Of a DNA stretch of 64,000 bases, positions 10,613 to 21,194 are shown in pieces. This DNA is from Ichthyophis bannanicus (Eukaryota; Chordata; Amphibia; Gymnophiona; Ichthyophiidae). Location of the stretch: NCBI GenBank assembly GCA_033557465.1, contig CM066047.1, positions 434,001-498,000 on the forward strand, in the 5' to 3' direction. Both the position numbers and the translations under genes were made by a program. The notes under the pieces were generated by a model that saw nothing but the letters and a program-made list of their open reading frames with translations, was not told where the DNA came from and did not search any database. Within the stretch, counting starts at the first letter, position 1. Every line of letters begins with the position of its first letter.

Positions 10613-10800
10613 AAAGCGTAGTTACTCATCTGTAATAGGTGTTCTCCAGGGACAGCAGGAATCAGTCTTTACATATGGGTGACGTCAGCACCGATGGAGC
10701 CCTCACGGAAGCATCTCCGTAGCTTTCAAAGAAAGCCTTTGGGGGATGCCCCCACGCATGCGTGGTACCATTCTCACCAAAGGGTGCCATCTTGCTCAGT
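10613..10800 (-). repeat. DIRS-1 terminal repeat (left end of composite)
   Basis: It starts AAAGCGTAGTTACTC and runs through CAGCAGGAATCAGTC, ACATATGGGTGACG and CTTTCAAAGAAAGCCTTTGG to GGTGCCATCTTGCTCAGTC. The same order is seen at 17617-17803 and, inverted, at 15400-15582 and 23165-23345. The internal CTTTCAAAGAAAG is a short palindrome. Confidence 0.85.
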
Positions 10801-11727
10801 CAAATTAAGACCATTGATTCACTTACAAGACTTCATAACTATAATTCAAGCCATCATAACCCCACACTTTGATTTTGCAAATATAATCCTTAATGGCATC
10901 ACAAAGCAAAATATTAAAATGATACAACTAACTCAGAACATAGCAGCAAGGATAATAATGAATATAAACTCAATAGAGCATATCACACCGATCCTGGCTG
11001 AACTTCATTGGCTACCCATTTACAGCAGAATAAAATACAAAATTATTTTAACCACATTTAAACTAATAAATAACTTAGCACCATCTGTACTCAATACACT
11101 CATTAACATAGAAATAGATAAACGATCACAAAGGAGCAGAAACACAAACACTATAGCAGTTCCAAAAGATTACACAAAAGCTAGAAAACAAACCAACAAG
11201 AGGGCCTTCTCCCATTCGGCACCTATCCTATGGAATAATCTGCCTGACAACATTCGCCAACTATCAGACATAAAGGAATTTAGAAAAAAACTAAAAACCC
11301 ATTTATTCTCTCTACACTACAATACACTACCTAATCAGAATACACAAAGAGACACAGGTTAACAACCAAACTACAATACTACATAACACACAACAGATAA
11401 TAACATAACCACACAATACTTAACCATACCACACTTATATGCAGTTGACAATTCTCCCAATTTATAATTATGTGATTTGTCACATTTAAAATATTTTATG
11501 CATCACAATTCTGATCCATGATATAATTTGTAAGTACCTATAATGTAAATACGTTCTAACATTTTACTGTTCAAATGTTATATTGTTACTTGTAAATAGT
11601 TCCACCTGTTCTATGTAAAACAACTAGGTATGCTCTTTCACATACCATATAACTTACTGTTCCTTGTAAACCGCACTTGATACTTGGGAAAGAGCGGTAT
11701 AGAAATAATTGTTAAATAAATAAATGA
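10801..11727 (+). mobile_element. L2-like LINE 3' fragment
   Basis: A 5'-truncated L2-clade LINE in + orientation inserted in the DIRS-1 composite. It holds the end of the RT reading frame, a 3'UTR and the typical tail GAGCGGTATAGAAATAATTG then AAATAAATAA at about 11690-11727. DIRS sequence resumes right after the tail. Confidence 0.85.
10820..11362 (+). pseudogene. L2-like RT, C-terminal end
   Basis: The last roughly 180 codons of an L2-clade reverse transcriptase ORF. The frame contains TPHFDFAN, the L2 signature HWLPIYSRIKYKI, and the end motif FRKKLKTHLFSLH before the stop at about 11362. The palm domain is absent because of 5' truncation. The open methionine further upstream (10679) lies in DIRS sequence and is not part of the protein. 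Confidence 0.85.
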
Positions 11728-11769
11728 CAAAGCTAGAGCCAACAAAAGAAGAAGGCAAAATACAGCAAC

Positions 11770-11890
11770 TCCATGGGGAGGAGGGAGGGTTGTGAGGACT
11801 GATTCCTGCTGTCCCTGGAGAACACCTGTTACAGGTGAGTAACCATGCTTTCTCCAGGAACAAGCAGGAAGTCAGTCCTTACATATTTAT
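11770..11890 (-). repeat. DIRS-1 internal complementary region (left copy)
   Basis: Complementary to the two different DIRS termini joined back to back: GAACACCTGTTACAGGTGAGTAAC matches the GTAGTTACTC end, and CTTTCTCCAGGAACAAGCAGGAAG matches the other end. This junction is the hallmark of DIRS elements and is thought to template their circular intermediate. It is interrupted at about 11885 by an L2 tail. Confidence 0.8.
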
Positions 11891-12358
11891 TTATTTTTAT
11901 TTTTTTATTTATTTAACAATTCTTATATACCGCGCTATTTGTTATCAGTGCGGTTTACGTTCAACAACGAGAACTCAGTGCAGTCAAGACTGTTTGAGTT
12001 TACATTATAACAGGGGTTAGAACTTGGACGATATAGGGTAACTATTTACATGTTGCGATATCTTTAAATGATACAAATACAGCGTAACTATATACACACT
12101 GAGTTTGGTCAGGATAGATATAGAATACATGGTAAGTATATACAGGTTGACATGGAGTAATAAATATTACATGTTGTGAATAGACGTGAAGTGTTTACGG
12201 GCATGAGTGTGATTGCTTAAAGCATGAGTGTTGTGAGTGAGGTGTTTGTGGGGGATGGGGGGAGATTTCTCTGGGGCAGGGTAGCTGATTGAGCAAAATG
12301 TAGCAGAAAGAGATGGTGCTTTATTGCCTTCCGAAACTGTAGGAGGTCTTTGATTGTA
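11885..12358 (-). mobile_element. L2-like LINE 3' end
   Basis: In - orientation: the ATAAA-rich tail at about 11885-11915, then CGCGCTATT and GTGCGGTTTAC (complement of the L2 tail), a 3'UTR, and the extreme end of the RT frame (reverse complement near 12300-12355 reads DLLQFRKAIK). It is severely 5'-truncated. DIRS-1 sequence continues on both sides. Confidence 0.8.
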
Positions 12359-12502
12359 TATGAGACTCCCTAGCTACCGGGAACCTGTAGATAAACATGG
12401 CCAAGCCGTGAGCAGCCGCAAGCAAGTCTGAGGAGAGACTCTAAGTCCAGGGAGATCTATCATTCCGGTAGCCTGAATACAGAAGGGTCAGAGGGTAGGA
12501 AT

Positions 12503-12752
12503 TGCCTAGACCCTGAAGAAATTACGGAGTATGGCCTGGCCAAAGGCGCTGTCGCGTCGAGACTCCCTCTCCAGGCAGTAGTGAGCTGCAAAGGTGTGGA
12601 CTGAGGACCAGGCGGCAGTCCAGCAGATGTCGGCCATAGGGACAGATCGTAAGCTTGCAACCAAGGTCACCATAGCCCTGACATTGTGTGCCATGACCCG
12701 GTGCTCCATTGAGAGCCCAGTCTGATCATGGGCGAAGGTGATGCAATCTGCT
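12503..12752 (-). pseudogene. DIRS-1 tyrosine recombinase, C-terminal fragment
   Basis: End of a tyrosine recombinase in antisense. The frame ending at 12506 has the H-x-x-R box (AHNVRA) and the nucleophile tyrosine in TFAAHYCLERES, as in the full copy at 18103-19405. The catalytic N-terminal arginine box is missing because the sequence jumps at about 12752 straight into RT, a deletion of about 1.75 kb relative to the complete element. Confidence 0.82.
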
Positions 12753-13400
12753 ATCCAACATGGACTGTGGATGCCATGTGGCCCAGCAGGCGGAGCATGG
12801 ATCCTGCCGACACTGTGTGGCAGTGTTGCACCTCAGTTGCCAGAGCCATGAGGCAACCTGCCCTGTCCAAGGGGAGAAAGGCCTTGGCCTGAAGAGTGTC
12901 TAGTCAAGCCCTTATGAACTCCAGGCTCTGTGTCGGTGGGACATGGGATTGTCTATCATGAATCCCAGATACTGTAGGACACTGATGGTGTGGGCCGTGG
13001 CCTGTTGCACCTTGGTGGCCATGTCTCTCTTTACAAGCCAGTCATCCAGATATGGGAAGACGAAAGCCCCTTGGAGACGGAAATAGGTGGCCACCACTGC
13101 TAGGCATTTGGTGAAGACTCCTGGTGTGGAGACTTCTGTACTGGAAATGGTTGCCCCCAACCATGAATTTTAGGTGACTGGGATGAATGAGGATGTGTGT
13201 ATAAGTATCCTTTAGGTCTAAGGAGCATGGCCAGTCTCCCTGCTGAAGGTATGGCAGCAATGTTCCAAGGAACTTGTTCAGGTTTAGCAAGTCTAGGATA
13301 GGCCTTAGGCCCCCTGTTCTTTTTGGGACCAGAAAGTACCAGGAGTAGAACCCCTTGCCCTTGAGGTAATGGGATACTGGTTCCACAGCTTTGTTTGTGA
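12753..13400 (-). pseudogene. DIRS-1 reverse transcriptase fragment
   Basis: Antisense RT sequence in two overlapping frames (13386-13042 and 13160-12912). Motifs: GFYSWYFLVPKRTGGLRPILD, LDLKDTYTHI with the first catalytic aspartate, and VFPYLDDWLVKRD with the catalytic Asp pair intact. A frameshift near 13100 and the downstream deletion make it dead. Confidence 0.85.
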
Positions 13401-14739
13401 GGAGGTCTGCGAGTTCCTGTAGTAGCAGGGCCTGGTGTAGAGGAGTCTGAGGGCTCTCCTGGAAAGAAAGGGGGAGGCGTCTAGTCCAGGTGAAGGAGAA
13501 AGCCTTCTGTGACTACTTGGAGTGCCCAGGAGTCGGTGGTGATAACAAGCTCCCGATGGGCAAAGTGTACTGCCCCCCCCCCCTTGTGGGTAGCTGCTTC
13601 CCAGAGGGTGGAGAGGCTATGTTCAGGGAGTCAAAAACCCGTCCCTGGCTGGGCAGAAGCCAGGGTCTGGGACGGAGTCTTTAGGCTAGCGAAGGCCCAC
13701 TCCCTTGCTCTGATGATCCTGCTATGTGGTCTGGGGAGCCTGATAGTGGGGGTAGGCCCGGTAAGGATGACACTTTCTCTGGTATGGTTTCTTCTTAGGG
13801 AGTGTGGAGGTCTTCCTGGAGAGATGACTTGACGAATAAGTTTTCACCGAGGCAGGGGACGTCGAGGAGCTTCTCTTGGACCCACTGCTCGAGGTCCGAT
13901 GCCTGGAGCTAGGCCTGGCATCGAGCGCCGATACCCACAGTGGCTACCCTCATGTTTGACTCAAAGCCGTTGTAGGCAGCTCGAGACATATACTTTGAGC
14001 ACACCCCAATGCACTTCGTGAGGGTTTGGAACCGCTGGAGGTGATCCCCTCCGAGGCCCGCTGAGAAACCTTTTGAGTTCCTTTGTCAGGTCCCAAAGAT
14101 ACATGCCAATATTTAGCTGGTAGACTTGGATTCAGCAGGTCAACATCAAGCCCTGGTAACATTTGTGGCCGAGGGCGTGGGACTCCCTGCCTGGGGGCAC
14201 AGAGGAGTGTATCTTCTGGCTCTTCTTCGGTGCATAGTCGACTCCACCACCAGGAAGGTGTGTGGCAGTTGCAACTTTCAGAAGCCGGGGCTCTACTGAA
14301 CTCTGTACATGGTGTCAGCTAACTATGGGTACTGATGCCAGTGTCACCCACATGCAAAGAAGGAGCCGCACAAGGACAGGAACCGTCAGGACCTCCTTGG
14401 ATGGGGCCTTATATTGGAGGATTTTGAGTTCTTCCTTACGAGGGTCTTCCTCCGACTCCATGTTGAAGGACAAAGACTTTGACATATCCTGGACAAACTT
14501 GAGGAATGATGTGTTCTTGGGTGGGGACCAACGCCACGACATTGGAAGAGACTGGTCCGATGGGAGGTCGCGGTGCTTCCGTATCTCAGGGGATGCCTCG
14601 TCCTTGGCCTGCCAGTCAGAGTAGTCGGTGGAGAACTTGGCAGCTGATCAGGCCTGGGGTGCAGTGCCCGGTAGCCTGTGGCGGCTACATGGCCGGAGCC
14701 ATGAGCGCTTGCTGCCACTCATCGCAACTGTTCATTTCC
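13401..14739 (-). pseudogene. DIRS-1 gag-like ORF1 remnant
   Basis: Antisense remnant matching the gag-like ORF1 of the complete element (21046-22894). Recognisable parts are the segment read between 14542 and 14315 (EEDPRKEELKILQY, then KEVLTVPVL) and a segment near 14162-13950. Many frame breaks are present. At about 14739 the antisense gag meets sense recombinase sequence, the inversion point of the composite. Confidence 0.7.
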
Positions 14740-15042
14740 TAGGACCCGAACTGGGTCAGTGTTGCCGTCTCTAAGTGCACTCTTTCCACGTGGATGGTGG
14801 ACTGCATCTCCTTTGCCTACGAGCAGGCTGGACTCTCCTTGGAACATCATGTCACTGCCTATAATGTGCACGCCAGAGTGGCCTCTGTGGCACATCTGTT
14901 CTTGGTTCCTCTGCAAGATATATCCCGGGCTGCCACCTGGTCCTCAGTCCATACCTTCGCAGATCATTACTGCCTGAAGGAGAGCTCACGGCGGGACAGT
15001 GTCTTTAGCCAGGCAGTATTCTGTCATCTCTTCGGGGATTAG
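14740..15042 (+). pseudogene. DIRS-1 tyrosine recombinase, C-terminal fragment (sense)
   Basis: The + strand frame ending at 15042 encodes the last roughly 100 residues of the recombinase. The nucleophile region reads TFADHYCLKESSRRD. The H-x-x-R box is degenerate (NVHARVAS, with the first His altered in position). It is in opposite orientation to the copy at 12503-12752. Confidence 0.82.
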
Positions 15043-15235
15043 TGCAACTCCTTCCCTTCGGCCTTTACATCCAGGCTACCAGAGAGGAGCGAGATCCTCC
15101 CTGGCAAGGTGATTCCATCCTTGACACTGGGGTAGTATCTTGGGACTTGAGATCATTCATCGCTCCCTGCTGCCATTCATGGCTTGCCGTTTTTCGATCA
15201 CCCATGGCTTTTACAGTTTTTTTCGGTAGCCTGAG

Positions 15236-15335
15236 AGTCCCATAGGTGAGGACTGACTTCTGCTTGTTCCCAGAGAAAGCGTAGTTACTCACCTGTAACA
15301 GTGTTCTCCGGGGATAGCAGGAACCAGTCCTCACA
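15236..15335 (+). repeat. DIRS-1 internal complementary region (right copy)
   Basis: CATAGGTGAGGACTGACTTC, then CAGAGAAAGCGTAGTTACTC and CCTGTAACAGTGTTCTCC: the same back-to-back junction of both termini as at 17868-17968, here in the opposite orientation. Confidence 0.82.
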
Positions 15336-15399
15336 ACCCTCCCTCCTCCCCGTGGAGTTGTTTTATTTTTATGCTTGATTAAGCTATGTCATTATACTG

Positions 15400-15582
15400 A
15401 AGTAAAATGGCACCCTTGGGTGGGAAGGTGACCATGCTTGTGTGGTGTAACTCCCAAAGGCTTTCTTTGAAAGCTGGGGAGTGTTTACTGTGTGGACTCC
15501 ATTGGTGCCGATGTCATCCATATGTGAGGACTGATTCCTGCTGTCCCTGAAGAACACCTGTTACAGATGAGTAACTACACTT
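15400..15582 (+). repeat. DIRS-1 terminal repeat (right end of composite)
   Basis: Inverted relative to 10613-10800: it runs from AAAATGGCACCCTTGGGTGG through CAAAGGCTTTCTTTGAAAGC to GAACACCTGTTACAGATGAG and GTAACTACAC. It marks the right boundary of the composite. Confidence 0.85.
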
Positions 15583-16388
15583 CATTGACTTCCCAGGCTT
15601 CTTTTGAAATTTAATTAAGAGAGCCACAGAACAAAAAAAGAGCTAAGAGGGATTTGGGTGCAATTAAAAATGAGAGAAAATCCATTCCCATGCTTGGAAG
15701 AATGGTGAGAAGAAACGTACAAAGTTGGTAGACAGGATTGATTTAAGTAGGCAGTATATTCAGGTTAAAACCATATTTCAATCAAGTATAATATCTGCAG
15801 GTCTTGTTGGTTAATTAAATTATATATCAAATGATTGTTTTTTAATTGAATAAGTTATTCAATAGAACTACCTCAATAAGCAAAAAGGTAGATGACATAA
15901 AAGATGCCGCCTCAACTATAGGCAAAGAGAGGGATGCCTAATTCTAAATATTCTAGGATTCATTTTGGCAACAGGCCTCCTTTGGTCCCAAAGAAAAGTA
16001 ATTGAGGATTGTCTACCAATAGTGACAAAATTCAGTCTACTTTTGGATAACCTTAGCAAAAGTTATCCAGGTATTGGACTGAGCTGTGCTGCAATCCAGA
16101 TAACGAGCGGCACTGGCCACTCTGTACATATATTTAGTGCCACTCACTATCTGCATAGCAGCACTAAATATATGTATTTTATTTATACACCATGACCAGC
16201 ATTTAGAAAAAAAGTGCCAACCATAGAGTTTAAGAGGCCCTTTTACTTATCCCACTAAAACCTAACGCATATTTTGGTGGGTCATATATCCTGTAGTGAC
16301 AGATAATGCATGGACAAGAGAGCTACCAGTGACTAAAAAGTGTGTTGATTGCCCATCGTGCAAAGGAGCAGGAAATGGGCCATGTGGG
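15583..16388. other. CSTF3 intron sequence, nothing recognised
   Basis: AT-rich intron sequence. I see no coding frame, RNA gene or repeat family I can name. Confidence 0.5.
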
Positions 16389-17616
16389 CAGGGGCGGTTC
16401 TATCATTAGGCAGAGTGAGGCAGTCGTCTCAGGCGGCAAAGTTTTGGGAGCAGAAAAATGCCCCCAAAAAACCCCTAGCGATGGCTGCCTCACTCTGCCT
16501 TTTCTTGAAAAAAAAAACATTCAAAGGATTCATTGCGGCAGTGGCGACATTACTCCCCCTCCTGCTGATTCAGACCTGAAAAGCAGTGGCAGCCCCCAAA
16601 AAAAGCAAACCAGCAAACAAAAGCGTGGGATCTTCACACACTTGAAAGGCCCCACCCCTTCTGATGCATCTTTGGGGCCTTTCTAGTGAACAGCAGGCCT
16701 GAAGATCCCACATTTTTGTTTCTTTTTGCTTTTTTTTTTTAAAGCTGCTGCTGCAGATGTCAAGGGAGACGGCAGCAGTCAGGGAGAGAGGCAGTTCAGG
16801 GGTCTGAGAGGAGCATGACAGGTACTGGACACAGGAAGAAGGACATAGAAGGGAATGGCGGCCATAAATACATGGGATGGGGGTAGGTGATGGATGCTGG
16901 ACATGGGGTGAGTGAGGGTTAGAAGGTAGATGGTGGCCACAGGGAACTGGAAGGTAGATTCTGATCATAGGGTAAGGGGGGAGAGGGCAGATGCTGAGCA
17001 TGGAGAAGGGAGAAAAGTCAGATGCTGGACATGGGAAGGGTGAGATTGGGAGAAAAGGGAAAAAGAGCAGATACTGGGCATGGGGGGAGATGGAGATAGA
17101 ACAGATCCTGGACATTGTGAGGTGGAAGAGAAGAGAGATGCTGGGAATAGGGTGAGGGGGAGAATGAGTAAGAGGAGGGATGCTGGGCACAAAGGGAGGG
17201 AAAGAAAGAGAAGAGGGATGCTGGGCACAGAGGGAGGGAGAGAGAGGGAAGATGCTGGGCAAGGGGTGGAGAGGTAGGAGGAAATGCAAGACAGGGAGAA
17301 GGAGAGGGAGATGTAAAATGCTGTTAATAGGTTGTGGGAAGAAGCAGAGGGGAGATACTGGACGCAGGAAGGGAGACAACAAGGGATGCACATGAGAAGA
17401 GGAATAGAGAGGGGGAATAGTATACACAGTGGCATGGGCTGAGAAAAAGGGAGTGAGGTGCAGGATAGAGGGTAGAGACAATGGACAAGGGAAGAGAAAA
17501 AGGGAGAGATGGTGGACATGGAATAGGAGAGAGAGAAAGAGAAGAGTCAGGCCCAGCCCAACCAGGCAAAGTAGACAGTTGCCTAGGATGGAAACTTCTT
17601 TTGGTGGAGGACAGCA
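16389..17616. mobile_element. hAT-like left end plus purine-rich minisatellite
   Basis: It begins CAGGGGCGGTTCTATCATTA, which resembles hAT-type ends (CAGGGGCGG or CAGGGGTGG). From about 16800 to 17560 there is an irregular purine-rich tandem repeat with a recurring GATGCTGGACATGGG-like core every 40-60 bp. At 17570-17590 TTGCCTAGGATGG recalls the opposite end of such elements. The DIRS-1 at 17617 truncates it. Similar sequence (TTGCCTAGGATGCC) reappears at about 23408 on the other side, so the DIRS may have inserted into this element. Confidence 0.5.
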
Positions 17617-17803
17617 AAGAGTAGTTACTCACCTGTAACAGGTGTTCTCCAGGAGCAGCAGGAATCAGCCCTCACATATGGGCGCCGACGGAGCCCTGGT
17701 GCAGAGCATTTCCCCAGCTTTCAAAGAAAGCCTTTGGGAATGCAGCGCGCCTGCGCGGTCCCTTTCCTGCCCAAGGGTGCCATCTTGCTCAGTCTGATGA
17801 CAT
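17617..17803 (-). repeat. DIRS-1 inverted terminal repeat (recombinase side)
   Basis: It starts AAAGAGTAGTTACTCACCTG and continues to GGTGCCATCTTGCTCAGTC. From about 17660 on it is the inverse of 23165-23325 (shared blocks ACATATGGG, CTTTCAAAGAAAGCCTTTGG, GGTGCCATCTTGCTCAGTC). The outermost 40 bp differ between the two ends, which is what allows the internal complementary region to record both. Confidence 0.92.
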
Positions 17804-17867
17804 AGCTAAAAGACAGCAAAAAATAAAAATGAAGTATATGACTGCAACTCCAGGGGAGGAGGAAGGG

Positions 17868-17968
17868 TCGTGAGGACTGATTCCTGCTGCTCCTGGAGAA
17901 CACCTGTTACAGGTGGGTAACTACTCTTTCTCCAGGACCAAGCAGGAAGTCAGTCCTCACATATGGGA
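17868..17968 (-). repeat. DIRS-1 internal complementary region
   Basis: The left part (17868-17929) is the reverse complement of the 17617 terminus (CTCCTGGAGAACACCTGTTA...TAACTACTCTTT). The right part (17926-17968) is the reverse complement of the 23345 terminus (CTTTCTCCAGGACCAAGCAG). The two overlap on CTTT, so the implied circle junction shares AAAG. Confidence 0.92.
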
Positions 17969-18102
17969 CTCCCCAGCTCTAGGCTACCGGGAACCCAAAG
18001 CTGAAAAAATGGCTCCCTCTCAAGAGCCTCAGCATCCGTGATAAGAATATCCCCTGAGAACGCCCCCGTACGGTAGCCCAACACAAGGGCCGGAGGAGTT
18101 GC

Positions 18103-19405
18103 CTAAACCTCAAAGAGATTAGAGAGTACCGCCTGTCTGAAAGCACTGTCCCTCCGGGACTCTCTCTCCAGACAGTAATGGGCTGCAAAGGTCTGGCTTG
18201 AAGACCAAGTTGCAGCCCAGCAGATGTCTGCCAACAGAACAGAGCGGAGATGAGCTACTGACGCGGCTTTTGCCCTGACACGGTGGGCCGTGACTCGACC
18301 CTATAAGGGGAGGTCGGCTGCCTTATACACCCAGGCGATACAATCTGCTACCCAAATGGACAATGTACGCTTGGAGACAGGTAATCCCATCTTATTAGGG
18401 TCAAAGGAGACGAAGAGCCGAGTAGCCCTTCGATGCCTCCGCATACGTTCCATGTAAAAAGACAATGCCCTCTTACAGTCCAGGGTATGCAAGACTGTTT
18501 CAGCCCGGCTGGCATGCGGCCTGGGAAAAAAAGGTCGGAAGGACCACCTCCTGATTGAGGTGGAAAGAGGAGACCACTTTTGGAAGGAACTTGGGATGGG
18601 TCCATAGGACCGCCCTGTTCCTATAGAACTGCGTGTACGGTCTATCAGAAACCAGAGCTTGTAGTTCACTCACACGTCTGGCCAAGGTAAGAGCCACCAG
18701 GAAGAACGCTTTCCAAGAGAGGAAGCGCAAATGGCAAGTAGCCATCGGCTCAAATGGTGGGTGAGTAAGTTGCTGCAAGACCACGTTCAAAACCCACGCA
18801 GTCGCCAGTGGACGAACCGGAGGCTTGAGAAAAAGCAGACCTCTGAGAAATCGGAACACCAAGGGATGAACCGACAGAGACTGTCCTTCTACCTGTGAGT
18901 GGTGGGCTGACAAAGCACTGAGGTGGACCCGTACAGAGTTAGACTTAAGGCCTAGGTCTGAAAGTTGAAGTAGATACTGCAGTACTACTGGCACAAGGCA
19001 AGAGAAAGGGTCTTCATTGCGCTGAGCACACCATACTGTAAACCTACGCCACTTGAGGGCATAGGATTTTCTGGTGGACTGTCTCCTAGAGGCCAATACC
19101 ACCTCCTCAACCTCCTTAGGTAGGAGTAAGGGAGCTAGCACTATCCTTTCAGCAGCCAGGCCATTAAATTGAGGGACCTGAGATTGGGGTGCAGAAGGGA
19201 ACCCTGCTCTTGAGACAGGAGATCGTGTTGCAACCCCAGAGCGAACAGAGTTTCCACCGCCAACTGCTGCAGAAGTGGAAACCACGGCTGCCTTGGCCAT
19301 CTGGGGGCTACCAGAATCACCGAGGCCTTGTCCCGGAGAATCTTGAACAGAGTTCAGGCCACCAGGGGCGTGGGAGGAAATGCATAAAGGAAGCCCGTAG
19401 ACCAA
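18103..19405 (-). pseudogene. DIRS-1 tyrosine recombinase
   Basis: Integrase-type tyrosine recombinase that would insert the circular DNA copy. It has a SAM-like N-terminal core-binding region (STRKSYALKWRRF) and then the catalytic residues in order: Arg in LARRVSELQAL, the H-x-x-R box (TAHRVRAKAAS) and nucleophile Tyr in TFAAHYCLERES. The natural stop is at 18103-18105. Two lesions: a frameshift near 18520-18535, probably in the run of seven A, and an in-frame TAG at 18301-18303 just before the H-x-x-R box. The start Met at 19405 overlaps the end of the RT frame, in a different frame. Confidence 0.9.
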
Positions 19406-19433
19406 GAGATCAGAAAAGCATCTGCTGCCATCC

Positions 19434-21194
19434 TCAGGGGATGCGGCTGTCTAGAGCAGAAGCTGGGCAGTTCAGTGGACTGGCAAAGAGATCAATGGAT
19501 GGAAGTCCCCAGCGGAGGAAGATCTGCTGGAGCACCACTGGATTCAACTGCCATTCGTGAGGCTGGAGAATCCTGCTTAGCTTGTCTGCTAGGAAGTTTT
19601 CTTGACCAGGTAGATAAACTGCTTTGAGAAACATACCCTGCCTGACCGCAACGGAGCAAAGGGCCAGAGCCTCCTGGCACAGGAGTTTGGACCCTGTGCC
19701 CCCTTGTTTGTTCAAATAGAACATTGCAACCTGATTGTCCGTCTGAACTAGGACATACTGGTGAGAGAGGGCATGAGAAAATGTTTGCAGAGCTAAGCGG
19801 ATTGCTTGCAGCTCCAAAAGATTGATTTGCTGTGTGGCCTCTCGAGGAGACCACAGGCCTTGAGTGCATGTGCCCTGGCAATATGCACCCCAGCCCTTTA
19901 AGGAAGCATTGGTCGTCAGCACCCTTGTGTGTGCTGGAGCCTGAAAAGGTACCCCTCTGAGAAGGTTTGGGAGATGTAGCCACCATTGTAAGGCGTCCAA
20001 AAGTGGTTTGGACACCTTTACTCTGTCTCGGAGGTCGCCTGTGGCCTGCGTCCACTGATCTCTGAGGCACCATTGAGCAGCCCGCATGTGCAGACGGGCA
20101 TTCGGAGTCACATGTACAGTGGATGCCATGTGGCCCAGGAGCCGCAGGTAGTGCCTGGTGGAAACATGAGAATTGCTTTGGAACTGGTTGGCCAAGTCCA
20201 TCAGTCTGTGGGCCCTGTCTTTGGGCAAGTAAGCTCTTGCCTGAAGGGTGTCTAATCTTGCCCCTATAAACTCTAGGTTCTGAGAGGGGAGCAAAGTGGA
20301 CTTTGTGTAGTTTATGACAAAGCCCAGATGCTGAAGAGAGACTTTGCGAAGAGTGGCTTGTCGGGCCTCCTGGAGAGACTGGCCCCTGATGAACCAGTCG
20401 TCCAGCTATGGGAAGACAAAAATTCCACGATTCCTGAGATAAGCCGCCACCACTGCCAGGCATTTGGTGAAAACCCTGGGGGCAGAGGTTAGGCCAAAGG
20501 GAAGTACCCTGTACTGGAAATGGTTTCCTCCCACCACAAATCTGAGGTATTGTCTGTGGTCTGGATGAATGAGGATGCGAGTATAAGCATCCTTTAGGTC
20601 TAAGGAGCATAGCCAGTCTCCCTGCTGGAGATAGGGCAGCAGTATCCCAAGGGTAAGCATCTTGAACTTTTTCCTCTCCAGAAACTTGTTTAAGTTTCGC
20701 AAGTCTAGGATAGGCCGGAGGCCTCCTGTCCTTTTTGGTACCAGGAAGTACCTGGAGTAGAAGCCTTGCCCTTTCAGGTGGTAAGGCACCAGTTCCACTG
20801 CCTGTTTCTTTAGAAGACTTGCCAACTCCTGAAGGAGGAGGTTCCTATGTAGAGGAGGGAGTCTTGGAGGCTCCCCTGGATAGTAGGAGGGGGGTAGCTG
20901 GTGGAAGTGGAGCATGTAGCCCTTTTGGACTATGCTCAGTACCCAGGTATCCCCTGTGATGGCTGGCCACCTGTAGGCGTACAGGGTCAGCCGACCTCCT
21001 GTGCTGAGTGGAGCAACCGGCGGAGGAGAGACTATACTGTGGAAGTCAAAAACCCGCTCCCTGCTGTGCAGGAGCTGGAGCTGGAGGCTTGGGGGTCTTC
21101 TGCTTACGGGGCCCATGCCCCTGCCCCTTGGCCTGCTGGCCCTGTTGGAGAGCTGGAGAGGCCTGATACTGAGGGTAGGTTTTGTAGGCAGCAC
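19434..21194 (-). pseudogene. DIRS-1 reverse transcriptase / RNase H
   Basis: One frame from 21194 to 19434 encodes RT and RNase H. RT motifs: GFYSRYFLVPKRTGGLRPILD, SLDLKDAYTRILIHP (first catalytic Asp), GLTSAPRVFTK, then F-P-stop-L-D-D-W. The TAG at 20406-20408 replaces the tyrosine of the catalytic YLDD box. RNase H follows: LTTNASLKGWGA (the expected TDAS has become TNAS), LLELQAI with the catalytic Glu, QTDNQVA, and LADKLSR. The frame opens inside the end of gag (overlap about 150 bp) and runs into the recombinase. No methyltransferase domain was recognised. Confidence 0.92.

Larger units (their letters stand above)
10613..15582. mobile_element. DIRS-1 inverted composite (both ends of 3' type)
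   Basis: A 5-kb structure made of parts of the same DIRS family as the complete element at 17617-23345, arranged head to head. From the left, in antisense: terminal repeat (10613-10800), internal complementary region (about 11770-11890), recombinase C-terminus, RT and gag to about 14739. From there, in sense: recombinase C-terminus (14740-15042), internal complementary region (15236-15335) and terminal repeat (15400-15582). Both outer ends carry the GTAGTTACTC-type terminus that sits only at the recombinase end of a normal copy. Two L2 3' fragments are inserted in the left half. An internal deletion near 12752 joins recombinase to RT. Confidence 0.8.

Noticed and set aside
16570..17519. 303- and 184-codon - strand frames rich in Ser, Pro and Leu
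   Set aside because: They are translations of a purine-rich minisatellite; overlapping frames on both strands are equally open because the repeat lacks stops.
19492..20610. 372-codon - strand frame
   Set aside because: Alternative frame of the DIRS-1 RT/RNase H; the motifs are in the other frame.
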